Below are positions 24,278 to 34,280 of a DNA stretch of 64,000 nt, one piece after another; position 1 is the first letter of the stretch; the number at the start of each line of letters is the position of its first letter. Under the pieces are notes generated by a model. The model ran no database searches. It was not told the DNA's origin and was given only the letters and a program-made list of their open reading frames with translations. The DNA lies in the NCBI GenBank assembly GCA_907163375.1, contig CAJQUW010015346.1, forward strand, positions 62,001 through 126,000. The letters run 5' to 3'. Made by a program: the position numbers and the translations under genes. This DNA comes from Prostheceraeus crozeri (lineage: Eukaryota > Platyhelminthes > Polycladida > Euryleptidae).

Positions 24278-27200
24278 ATGCAGTACACGTGTGAATTCTG
24301 CCGCCAGTCCTTCTCTCGGTTTCGAGACTGTATTGCCCATGGAGCAGCGGAGACGGGTCGCAACTATTGTTGGACGTGCTGTAAATGGTATGGAGACGAA
24401 CACGATTGCCGTGCGTTTAATTATGGCGACGACAATGACTTGCTGTGTCTGGATTGCGACGGAAGTTTCGACGTGGAGACGTACCATAAGCACGCGTGTG
24501 TGGGACGGTGTCGCTACTGTGACGCAGTGGTGAATGTTGAAGCGGAAGGATGGGATGAGCATTTGTGCCCCTACCTGTTTGAGTTCATGCAAGAGGGCGG
24601 CGCAGCTGTGGAAGAAGAACGTATCATGGACGGTCGTGGGTATAATTATCGATTTACCCCTCCTCAAGCCACGAATGAATGGAAGACGTATTTGAATTCA
24701 ATGTATGCGGACTTGTATCGTGTCATTGTGCAACAACACCCCCACGAGGACGTGAAAGTGTTTGTGAGTATGAGACTCAAGTTTGCCAAGATGAATATGT
24801 CGACGGGCGAAGAGGAAGTGAGAGACATCTCCACACCCTCATACATTCATGAAGGCGTCCAAGCACGTAACTTTGATGCATGGTTCCGTGACATTGTGTC
24901 AAAGATTGAAGGATTTATTGAAGACTATCAAGAAGACGGATCAGGATTTGTGGTGAAGGAAGTGATGGAGTTACTGGTTCAAACAAGTTCCTTCCCTAAT
25001 TTTCGCATGGGCGCACCGATTCCTATCCACCGAGATATCAAGCTCTGCAAAGGCATATGTATGTTTGAGCGCAACAAGTATACATCGCATTGTTTTCAAG
25101 ACAGTGTCCTCTATGCGCTTGCCTACCAAGACAATCGCATTCCTCGACGTGTTGTTTCCCGCACCAAGACATATTATCAGAATCGACTTCCTGCAGTGCG
25201 CAAGTTGAATTTGAACCAGTATTATCATCTAGACTTTTCCATGATGACGTCAGAGGGGTTGATGAATACACGGGATATTCAGGATTTCGAGAAGAAGAAC
25301 AATGTAATTGTTCGTATCCACGTACATGACGGTAAAGGATTTGTGGGCCAATTATACCCGGTCCGTCAAGCTGTGAAGGAGAACACGCGCATTGTTCATG
25401 TGGTGATGGTGACGCGGTACGATATGGAGGATCAGTCTGGACATTTTCTTCCCGTGACGGATTTCCAGAAATGTGCTCGCATGTGGTATCGGAACATGAG
25501 CCAAACGCAAGTGAAATGTTTTGAAACATGTGTGTTGTGTAGTTTACGATTCAATTTCTACGAGAAGGCCGTAAAGTATGGAAAGACAAAGGACATGGCG
25601 CACAAAGAACGTATGGAGCATCAAGCGAAATGCAATGGTGGATTTTTCCAGATGGAAACGACCCCGGAAGATACGAAACCGCACGAATTTATCGACCACG
25701 CGAAAACCACTCAACCCCTCGCTGTGATGTGCGCGGACATTGAGAGCATGATTGATGCCGTGTCCAAGAGGCATACGGCAGCGTATGTGGGATCCTATGT
25801 GGTGTGGCATCCGGCGCTGGACATGAAAGAATCTGTGGTGGTCCATAAGGGGGCGAGTGTATTCCTGCCTTTATTGCATACATCAGACAGGTGAGCTTGT
25901 CTATTTTTCGTCACATGGAAGCGACGTACAGTAACATGACAACGACGGATGCCGATATGCGGGACTATGAACGGACAGCACAATGTAACATGTGCGGATG
26001 TGATGTGAAACCTCCGAAGCAAGGTGAAAAGAATGGACCTACGACAAAGGTGCGAGACCACGACCATATCACGGGCAAGTATCTGCAAACCCTGTGCAAT
26101 GCATGTAACCTGCGACGACGTCAATCCCGGACAACATTAAACATCTTGTTTCACAATTGGAAGAGGTATGACAGTCACCAGGTGATTGTACAAGGCTTTA
26201 CCAAGCTGGATCACAAGTGTAGGATCGAGACCATTTATGTGTCAGGAGACAAGACGTTGGGAGTGACCATCTATCTTCCCATTGCACCCAATACCATGTA
26301 TAAACTCCGGTTCATCGATTCGTGTCAGTTTTTGAAAGACTCTCTGAACAATTTGTCGACGACCATCAGTGACTTTCCTCACTCGAATCACATATTGAGC
26401 GACGTCTATCCGAATTGCGATCACACATCTATTCGGAAAGGATATTTTCCCTATACATACTTTGACTGCTGGGATCGCATCCACGAGACTCAATTGCCTC
26501 CGAAGGAAGCATTTTACAATGATTTGAGTGAGAAGGAGTTGGAAGAGGACGACTATGCTGTGGCACAAAAGGCGTGGACAGAGACGGGGTGCAGCACGTT
26601 TGAAGATTATATCCACTATTATTTGACAGTGGATGTAGCCTTGCTCGCAGACATCTTCGAACACTTTCGAAGTGAAATGCGCGACGTGTCTGCATTGGAC
26701 CCCATCCACTATTTCGGCACACCTGGCTTGACCTATTCATTTTTCTTTAAGAAGACACAGGTCAAGTTGGAGAAATTGCGTGAAGTGGATATGTACCGCG
26801 TGTTTGAAGCAGGGATTCGTGGAGGGATGACATTTGTGAATCAGCACCGCGCTCAAGCAGAAGAAGGTACTCACCTGTTTTATGTAGATGCTAACAATTT
26901 GTACGAAGCGGCCATGATGGGACCTTTGGCGAAGGACTGTTTTGCCTGGGTACGACCGGAGGTCTTGGTGGACATCAACGACGAAAGGGTGAGATGATAC
27001 AATGTCAATGGCACCACGGGTCATGTACTGTGCGTCGATTTGGAGTATCCCCCATACGTCCAAGATGCCACGGAAGATTTACCATTGGCTCCTTACCGCG
27101 GGACGGCGAAATGGGAGGACATGTCTCCCTATATGCAAGAGCTATGGCAAGAGTTGAACGGGAACCGACCCTTTCACTCAGCCGGCAAATTAATGATGAC

Positions 27201-28210
27201 GCACGAGAATCGCGAACAGTATGCGGTACATATCGCTGCTCTCAAGTATTATGTGGAGAAGGGCTTACATATCACCAAGGTTCACTACGGGATCTCCTTC
27301 AATCAAGAACCGTATATTCGCCCCTATGTACAATACCATACGCGAGAACGCGCCAAGGCAACGACGAAAATGCGCCGCAATCTCCACAAGTTGATGGTGA
27401 ACGCACTGTATGGCAAGACGATAGAGAATGTGCGGAAATATGGGAAGCACTATTTTGTACGTTGACCGAATGTGTTTAGCAAATGGACACGTCATCCCTA
27501 TTGTCAAGCCTTCTTCAACATCAGCAACAAAGCCGTGGTGGTGAATGTGTGCAAGACCAAGGTGGACTTGAACAAGCCCATTTATATCGGACAATGCATC
27601 CTGGACAACAGCAAGATTATCATCTACAAGCTGTTTGACCAGTGGAAGGCCAACAAGACGTGCACCTCAGTGGAGCTCATTGGTGGGGACACAGACTCCT
27701 TCTTCCTCAAAGTCCGCAGCCGGTATACACGCGAAGAAGTGCTGCGTTCGTTTGAAAACATCCCGAATTTTACTGATACAGAGGCGAAAGGTGTTCTCGA
27801 TACCTCAAATTATCCCGTGGGTCATCCAGAGAGACGTACCGAGAATCGAATCGTTTGGGATGTTTCAAGGATGAGTGTGTGGGGGATATGGTGAAGGAGT
27901 TTGTGGGTTTGAGTGTCAAGATGTACTCTTACATTGTCCTCAAAGGTAATGAGGAAGAAATCCACGACTGTCGCATGAAGGGAGTGTGTCAAGCGAAGAA
28001 GCGTCAAGTGAAACATCAGAATTATGTGGACGCATTCGAAAAACATTCGATTACCACAGTGTCACAAACCCTCCTCCGATCCCAACACCACGAGATGAGA
28101 ACGGTGACGCAAGCGAAGAAGACCTTAAGTATCTGGGAGGACAAGCGGTGTTGGTATTTACCCAATCAGAGTCTTCCATACGGCAACCATCGCCTATATG
28201 AAGAAGGGTA
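24278..28210 (+). pseudogene. Protein-primed DNA polymerase B of the Polinton, broken
   Basis: Replicative polymerase of the element. In order: an N-terminal Cys/His module (CEFC, CIAHG, KHACVGRCRYCD, DEHLCPYL), a 3'-5' exonuclease start (ADIES, near 25735), a Cys/His cluster typical of Polinton polymerases (CNMCGC and VRDHDHITGKY, near 25985-26080), motif A YVDANNLY (near 26880), motif B KLMVNALYGK (near 27390), motif C GDTDS (near 27685), and the terminal KRCWYLPNQSLPYG block. It is transcribed from the left repeat. The region is broken (about three breaks), so no functional polymerase is expected. The N-terminal module is paralogous to the gene at 49234-50160. Confidence 0.93.
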
Positions 28211-28773
28211 TCTACACCCCGCTGTCAAAGATGTCAAGGATCTGCAACCGCATGGTGGAGCTCAGAGCATCCTCCGCAATACCACTGCAGACATTGTTAC
28301 CGCAACTCCCTCTGGCCACATACCAAGCATCACGCCCTTGTCGAGTCTATTGGAGATGGAATTATTCGGTCGCTGTACAGATTTTTCCACGGGGGTTTAT
28401 CCAAATTTTGGTCAACCACTCTCTGGAAACGTACGATCGTATTTGTGAAGAGATGCGCCAACTACTCGCCCCCTACGGATTGGACGTGAGCGACCCAGTC
28501 ACGAAATCCTGCACAGTTCAATGTCAATGGAACTATACAAAGGACCGCATGCAAACCATTCAACAGCTGCCATCGACATCGGTGATTTCCAACGAGCGCG
28601 AGCTGTTTCCCGGAACGTTAATACGCAAAGGTAATTTGCACTGTTCCTTCTTTTCCAACGGAAGTGTGATTGTGACGGGTGTCTTATCGATTGCAGAAGC
28701 GGAATCGTTGGTGGAAGACATTCTCAAATCCCTATTCGATGGAGTTTCCCTTAATGAATCGGACAGCAACTAG
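28198..28773 (+). CDS. TBP-like protein (predicted), Polinton accessory ORF
   Basis: A 191-codon frame directly after the polymerase. Its second half reads ELFPGTLIR, then FFSNGSVIVTG, then AEAESLVEDILKSL, which follows the order in the second repeat of TATA-binding proteins (ELFPGLIYR, IFxSGKxVxTGA, EA/FENIxPIL). The first half has QIFPRGFIQI and ETYDRICEEMRQLL, which fits the first TBP repeat more loosely. TBP binds TATA boxes at promoters, and this element has several TATATAA boxes. It could instead be a C-terminal extension of the polymerase in another frame, but Polinton polymerases normally end at the block before it. The call is mine, from pattern recognition. Confidence 0.5.
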   Translation: MKKGIYTPLSKMSRICNRMVELRASSAIPLQTLLPQLPLATYQASRPCRVYWRWNYSVAVQIFPRGFIQILVNHSLETYDRICEEMRQLLAPYGLDVSDPVTKSCTVQCQWNYTKDRMQTIQQLPSTSVISNERELFPGTLIRKGNLHCSFFSNGSVIVTGVLSIAEAESLVEDILKSLFDGVSLNESDSN

Positions 28774-29263
28774 TATCCCAACGTCGTGGGTTGTCGCAAG
28801 AGACCTTGGATATTCATTCAAAGCTATAAAAACTGCAACAAATCTCAGTGAAAATATCAACGCTGGTGATTTAGTTTATCGACTAATGGATCTAGATGAG
28901 CATGCTATGAATCACAATTTGGATCGTAGGTGGATAGAGGATTTCTCCATGCTACATTGCAATGATAGTGAAATTAGGAGGAGGATCAAATTGGAACGAT
29001 ATGGAAAGAAGGAGACATTTGACAGTGTTTTAATAAAAAGTTCTCCCAATAAAAGTGACTTCAGAAGGAAATTAGAAGAAGCGACATTTAAATTATTATG
29101 TGAACGGAACTGTGTTAAATGTTTTAAACAGGAGCGATCCCTTCTCTTTTTACCATGTTATCATAGCGTTATGTGTTCTACATGTTATGTACCCTTTGAA
29201 ACTTCATCTTGTCCCCTTTGTGATCAAGAAATATCTTCAACAGTCACTGTATATCGTGCATGA
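28739..29263 (+). CDS. IAP-type RING finger protein, Polinton accessory gene
   Basis: The C-terminus is a C3HC4 RING of the IAP kind: CVKC, FLPCYHSVMC, STC, then CPLC and a short hydrophobic tail (TVTVYRA). IAP RINGs are E3 ubiquitin ligases that target caspases and signalling proteins. The region around SWVVARDLGYSFKAIKTATN resembles a UBA-like helix bundle, which lies before the RING in many IAPs; this is tentative. No BIR domain is present. The start overlaps the previous ORF by about 35 bases; ATGs at 28739 and 28754 are both possible. It is more AT-rich than the polymerase gene, consistent with capture from a host. Confidence 0.75.
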   Translation: MEFPLMNRTATSIPTSWVVARDLGYSFKAIKTATNLSENINAGDLVYRLMDLDEHAMNHNLDRRWIEDFSMLHCNDSEIRRRIKLERYGKKETFDSVLIKSSPNKSDFRRKLEEATFKLLCERNCVKCFKQERSLLFLPCYHSVMCSTCYVPFETSSCPLCDQEISSTVTVYRA

Positions 29264-29279
29264 TGAGTCATCATGCACG
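29255..29279. promoter_or_regulatory. 25-bp perfect palindrome overlapping the RING stop codon
   Basis: CGTGCATGATGA, a central G, and the exact inverse. The centre is TGAGTCA, the AP-1 consensus. It lies between convergent genes, so it may act as a transcript-end hairpin or a factor site. Confidence 0.7.
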
Positions 29280-29390
29280 GAAAAGCTCTGTGTATATTGT
29301 GCTATAAATAGTTACGCACTGAACTCTGTTTCATGTACAAAACCTTGTGGTATTGACCTCTGTCTGAAGGAAGTTCAATGGTTCCATTGA

Positions 29391-29429
29391 AATAAAAGTA
29401 CAATCATTGACATGATTCATTTCTTTATT
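29391..29429. terminator. Facing poly(A) signals of convergent genes
   Basis: AATAAA at 29391-29396 serves the plus-strand left arm. Its inverse TTTATT at 29424-29429 can serve the minus-strand block that ends with the protease gene. Confidence 0.65.
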
Positions 29430-30137
29430 GACTTCAAAACAAGGGATAATGTAGAATACAAATAGGAATAGACAATTTTATTGTTGAAGGACAAGTAGGT
29501 TTTAATGAGTTCTTGATCTTTCTCGTGAGCATCCAACGTTCGAAAGAAGGTTAGTGTTTTATCCATAGACGTGTTAAAAGGGTAATGGTTTAAAAAGTAA
29601 ATACAGTAAGCACCACAATAGGCTTTAGGACCTTGTATACGCAGAGGGCGACGATAGTCTAGAGGATAAGGTGTTGTCGATAACCACTCGGTAACGTGTG
29701 GATAGTGAGATGGAGTGAGTCCATAAGAGTCAAAGAATTCGCACACGCGTTGATCCGCATTTTGATAAAAGGCCAGCCAATGCTTGCCAGGTTGATGAGA
29801 GCGATCACTATTGAAAATAAGCGTCTTTGATTCCGGGGAATGAGCAGGAAGTAGATCAGCAGGAAACACACCTAGGAAGGGAACGTAAGAAGATTGGAGG
29901 AGGCGATGAGCAAACGTTTGACAACTACACTGAATAGCACAGAGAAAATCATCTTCGCACATGCAGGAATTGAGTAAATGTTTCTCTTGTAATTGATTCA
30001 TACCATGCATGATTCCTTCGATTTCCGTGTTGCTTAACCATTCTCCCATTCAGCCAACGCTGAGCTTTAATGAGACGATGTTGATAAAGAGGTGTCCAAG
30101 CGATAGGAGGAACGTGATACTCGGGTTTCTTCAACAT
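29417..30137 (-). CDS. Adenain-like cysteine protease (PRO) of the Polinton
   Basis: Virion maturation protease of the adenovirus/Ulp1 clan. Visible catalytic features are the His in GKHWLAFY, the acidic residue in CEFFDSYGL, and the Cys in AYCGAYCIYF. The catalytic part (to 30049) looks whole; the likely translation start at 30137 is suggested by an upstream late-type motif at the standard spacing and a short N-terminal coding segment in another frame. It is the last gene of the minus-strand block. Confidence 0.88.
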
Positions 30138-30161
30138 GTCTTATGTTGTTGTCAATGCGCG

Positions 30162-30174
30162 CCAACACTTAAAT
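30162..30174 (-). promoter_or_regulatory. Late-type motif before PRO
   Basis: ATTTAAGTGTTGG on the minus strand, 25 bases before the ATG at 30137. Confidence 0.5.
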
Positions 30175-30235
30175 AGCGGGTGGGATATACGCACTGGAGA
30201 TGACAGCATTCTCCGGTGTGACGGAGAATTGTTCG

Positions 30236-31524
30236 TCATGAATGAAAAACATTAATAAATCCATATATTGCTTGGTCGTATTCTAAAAATTGCAATTCCA
30301 GTCCATATTGACGTGTATTGGTGGGTTGAACACTATCGTTTTGTTTATCCAATGTACAGTCAAAGGCGATAAAGTAACAGTATTTGGTAAAACTCTCTAA
30401 ATCAATACCACACGATTCATTAGTGTTATAGACTTGAATCGCACGATTGAATTGACTGTAAGCAATCACGTCATCTTTGCAATTGATGGTTCCTCCTGTC
30501 ATGATGGCACCATTGGTGGTCATGGTGACTTGAGAGAGTCCATGCTTTTCAAAATAGAGTTTACGACGTCCTGGATCAAACCAAGAGTTACTGGGAACAA
30601 CAGCGAAAAAGATGAGTTTAGGACTCAATAGAGCGGCCACATTGGAAAACGTCTTCTTTTGTACTCCACTTTCAATCGTTTGTCGTTGGACGGTCATGCC
30701 ATTGTAGCGATAATAAATGGCTTCTGTCTTGCGTCGATTCGCAGTTTTCAATTGCAGTTCTGCATTCGGTGTGAGCATGGGCATATACAATTGGAAAGAG
30801 GTCATTTTGAAAGTGTACTTTGTAGATGTCGTCCCTCCAGGATGTGCCATATCATAAATGGCATATTCCCGTTTATTCAAGGTGAAAATGAGATCCAGTT
30901 GCATGCCTGGGGGCAGAGCAATCACTTATTGGAACAAATTACATTTCAAGGGAAAGTCAAAGGTACGTTTAAATTTGTTTTTTGCCCATTGTTTGAGAAT
31001 GGGTTGATTTAGTGCATTCTCTTTATCTGTAAACTCTACTGCGTCTTACTCGCTGCATCATACTCCATATCATACATAACTTCAGGAACAGTAAAACCTT
31101 GTGTGACCATGTGTGTATTCTTCACATAATTGGTGTATTGTAAAAGATTGCTGAGGTAAGCTCTCAAATAATAAAAGTCATTGCCTCCTTCAATGGTGCG
31201 TTCATTCAAGCGGATAGTAATGTCGGAAAAGAGGGAGTGGGCCGTATTGTTGATAATAATCGCCTTGTCTGACGACTCACATGGCACGTTTGCTCCTTTA
31301 GCCGCATCATGTTTCATGAGTTGTACTTCCACGCGAAAATAGGCATTGCACAGATCCATCCAATGAATGGCTAGTCGAGGGACCGTGAATTGAATTGTAC
31401 CGGGATTTTCCAATCCATTGACTGGCGTCAGAACGCTCGTATGCTGAGAAGTACTCGAGACATCGACTTTATCACTCTGGAATACATCGTAACGAGCATC
31501 CAATGATGCAGGTGTTTCCGCCAT
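30236..31524 (-). pseudogene. Major capsid protein (double jelly-roll) of the Polinton, broken
   Basis: The start region reads ENPGTIQFTVPRLAIHWMDL, then NTAHSLFSDITIRLNERTI and FYYLRAYLSNLLQY, the pattern of Polinton major capsid proteins, where a symmetric 'NxLFxxIxixLNgxxv...YpYrayLetLL' block is conserved. The later part includes PPGMQLDLIFTLNKREYAI and a long beta-rich C-terminus. This protein builds the icosahedral shell in related viruses. The region has at least one break. Confidence 0.85.
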
Positions 31525-31547
31525 GCTTGATGGTGCTGATTTCCTAA

Positions 31548-31558
31548 GATTGCTTAGT
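31548..31558 (-). promoter_or_regulatory. Late-type motif before the major capsid gene
   Basis: ACTAAGCAATC on the minus strand, 24 bases before the ATG at 31524. Confidence 0.6.
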
Positions 31559-31560
31559 TC

Positions 31561-32166
31561 TTAAAAGAGCATGCGTTGTTTAGAACCTCCGCGATAACGC
31601 CCCATCAAACTTCCTTTCCCCCATTTCGTATGATGGGCAATGTCCACATGACCACGGCGGCGTTTAGGAGCAGGTGCTTCCACCCTATCCCCTTCTCCAT
31701 CCGTGAAGATGCGTTTCCGACTCACTTTATTTTGAATAGCTTCTACAACACGTTCGGGAGCAGTCTGTAAGGTGCGTTTGGCGAGCGCTTTCACACTCTT
31801 TTTGAGACGATGAACTCCTTCTTGTGCGGTAGAGCTGACAGCATCCGTGACAGCTTGTTTCGCAGAATTCCCGTCGTACGTAAGCGATTTTCCCAACGTT
31901 TTTTGTACCGTATGTACAAGTCCTTTTTGCGATGTTTTTCGCGATGCTTTTGGAGATGTTTTTCGAGATGCTTTTCTGGGAACTCTCTTTTTGAGTTATT
32001 TGGGCAGACGGATGGGTGATTTCTTGACACCAGTGACACGTGGTCTAATCATGCGTGTTTTCTGTCCAATCACTTCATTCCATCCACCTCGTTGCATAAA
32101 TGAACCTCTTTCAAACAATCGTCCAGAGGAATTTGTTCGGTTACGGATGAAAAAGAGATTCGTCAT
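31561..32166 (-). pseudogene. Basic core-type virion protein, broken
   Basis: The coding region is strongly basic. It has an N-terminal RNRTNSSGRLFERG and GWNEVIGQK part, a middle of K/R/S/T repeats (RKASRK and RKTSPK type), and a C-terminal part with NKVSRKRIF, PAPKRRRG, then MGRYRGGSKQ. The composition and position next to the capsid gene match DNA-condensing core proteins of adenovirus-like virions. It is broken by at least one change. No enzyme motif is present. Confidence 0.6.
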
Positions 32167-32192
32167 CGTGTCTTGATGTATTTGGGAAAAGA

Positions 32193-32204
32193 CAATTACT
32201 TAAT
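32193..32204 (-). promoter_or_regulatory. Late-type motif before the core-type gene
   Basis: ATTAAGTAATTG on the minus strand, 27 bases before the ATG at 32166; it overlaps the end of the fibre-like gene. Confidence 0.5.
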
Positions 32205-33154
32205 TGCGCGACTTCGAAGATGCATTTTTACATAGGACCGTCCGTCTGTCATAGGGATGGGGTGTCAGTCATCCGACATGAGTTTGATTTCAATATCTTG
32301 CACATTTTGACTTTTCACAGGGAGATAGGTCACATTCTGGAATTCATGATGAATGCTATCTCCATAATCTTTCCCCGTGTAGGGAATCACACACATACAC
32401 TTTGTTTTCATACCCCTACATAATCATAGCCTACAATATTACAATACAGTAGAATATTGTAGGTAAAGGCATTCAAATTCAAAGGTGCAGTCGTTTGCTG
32501 TGAGGAGGTGAGTAAGTCTGTTTTAAACCCAAGAATGTCGTTGAGCAAAGGATGGAGATTCATGCTGTAGTGTGTGGGTAATACCACTGAGACATAATGG
32601 ACATTAGACGCCAATGTAGTGATAGAAAAGTGGAAATTGTGTCCATGTTGTCGATTCTGATTCAAACACTGCATCAAAGTCTTCTCCGAATAAATACCTC
32701 GCGGAATTTTGAAGCGCGTAAACATGCCTTGCTTTCCCTGTTTGCCTTGTTCACCTTGTTCGCCTTGTTCACCTTGTTTGCCTTGTTCACCTTGTTTGCC
32801 TTGTGGACCTTGTTCTCCCTGTTTGCCTTGTGGACCTTGCTCTCCCTGTTTACCGCGTTCTCCTCGAGGACCTCGCGGTCCTGGTGAATCCGTTTTGATG
32901 GGAATGATAGAGGACGTAAAGACTGTCGGAATAGTCTCAGGATGATCATTCAAAGCCCCCACACTAAAGCTTACATCCACGGGTAATGTCTGAAGGGTAT
33001 TGACGAAGTTGACTACGGAGATACCTGCTTCCCATTGATCCCCATGGACCATGGGGATGGAAGGAACCAAGCGATTTTTGAAATGATTGGCTCTATTTTC
33101 AGGAAACAAATTGGGCTGAGCATTACTCAACAAGTGAATCGTTTCCTCATGCAT
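32196..33154 (-). pseudogene. Collagen-stalked fibre-like virion protein, broken
   Basis: In order: an N-terminal segment (IHLLSNAQPNLFPENRANHF) shared with the gene at 35861-37018; a beta-rich stretch; a collagen-like Gly-x-y run of about 18 triplets ([13 protein letters not shown] and on, mostly GEQ, GKQ and GPQ); a module [17 protein letters not shown]; and a C-terminal domain paralogous to the end of the neighbouring penton-like gene (YCNIVG, then DIEIKL and GRSYVKMHLR). Collagen-like stalks form trimeric spikes in some phages and viruses, so a receptor-binding fibre is the likely role. The distal part is broken. Confidence 0.65.
32703..32885. repeat. 9-bp repeats encoding the Gly-x-y run
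   Basis: The run is built of 9- and 18-bp units (TTCACCTTG and TTTGCCTTG on the plus strand), which explains its regular GEQ/GKQ pattern and its likely length instability. Confidence 0.9.
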
Positions 33155-33175
33155 GGTTGATAGTCACTCTGTATA

Positions 33176-33187
33176 CAATTACCTAGT
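33176..33187 (-). promoter_or_regulatory. Late-type motif before the fibre-like gene
   Basis: ACTAGGTAATTG on the minus strand, 22 bases before the ATG at 33154. Confidence 0.55.
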
Positions 33188-34253
33188 CTCCCTACGGCGG
33201 AGATGGAGTTTGCAATAGGATCGTCCTTCATGAATCGGAATAAATTCGCCATCATCACCACGCAACTGAATTTCAATCTCATCAATAGCTGTTGTAAAAA
33301 TGGGGTAATAATCAATATTGGACACTTCATACGACACCATTTCCCCCAAACGTTGTTTCTCTTCAATGGGGTGAATTTTCAAGATTTGTTCACGTTGTCC
33401 TCCCACAATACTTTCCGCCACAATATTACAATAGACGATACTGTTGAAGGAATTGGGAGTCATGCTGAGGGGAGAGAGTGTTGTCATCTGTGTATTTGGT
33501 CCGTAATATGATTGTGGTAGACCAATACGATAACTCAACGATTCTCCAAAATCAATAAAGGCATTTTCCGCGGTTTTCACCGTCAAATAATGTTCTTTCG
33601 AGAGAGAGAGGGATACATCAGTCCACGCCTGTAAATTCACCTGGAGTTTGGAAAGAGTCCTTCCAAGGTATAACTCCCTTTGGGAATGAGGACACGATGG
33701 AACGAGGTAGAAATGTCCAGGGTGGGGTTGATGTAACCTTGCCGAATCATGTGTTCATAGATTTGCAAAGGCTTCATGGTCTTGCTATAGAGATGAAGAA
33801 AAGGGCGAGGTGTGGGATGTGTATTCACCATAACCGATTGAATATCTTGTTTTCCCACATCCACTCCCAACACCATACCATCCACTAGATAAAACATGTT
33901 TTCTTGCCAGCGTTTCACCATGGTCGTCATGAGCCCTTGCATATCATCACTAAACCATCCAATAAAGGAAGTACATGAAAATCTATCTTTGCAGACTTTC
34001 AGGTTGGATCCTTCTTGATACGCTACAGGGTTGAATACAATTTCTTATCAGAGAGTCTATCTCCAAACAAGTAGGATTGTAAACACGTATTGGCCAACAG
34101 ATCTTTCGATTCGTAAGCATAAGGCAAATAGGATTTCTGAAACAAGATATACAATTCCTTCCCTTTCCATGGGAAGATGGTGTCGAGGGTGTGGTTCCAT
34201 CCTTTGGCATAATCAAAGGTATATTCCGGTAAACCATAGATGTGTAATGTCAT
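33179..34253 (-). pseudogene. Penton-like/minor virion protein, broken
   Basis: The N-terminal part begins MTLHIYGLPEYTFDYAKG; the middle has IPKGSYTLEGLF; the C-terminal part has SIVYCNIVAESIVGG, LKIHPIEE, IDEIEIQLRGDDG and GRSYCKLHLRR. This C-terminal series ('vyCdIv....vG....iLr......i..I.v.irddtG..vp...Gr..v.LhfRr') recurs in Polinton minor virion proteins that I associate with the penton/PY group. The exact role is an inference. The region contains about two breaks. Confidence 0.6.
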
Positions 34254-34280
34254 CCCATTGGTGACATGTTTTGGACGTTG

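Noticed and set aside
32597-32945. Plus-strand ORFs of repeated PCSP/LFALFT residues
   Set aside because: They are the reverse reading of the 9-bp collagen repeats on the minus strand.
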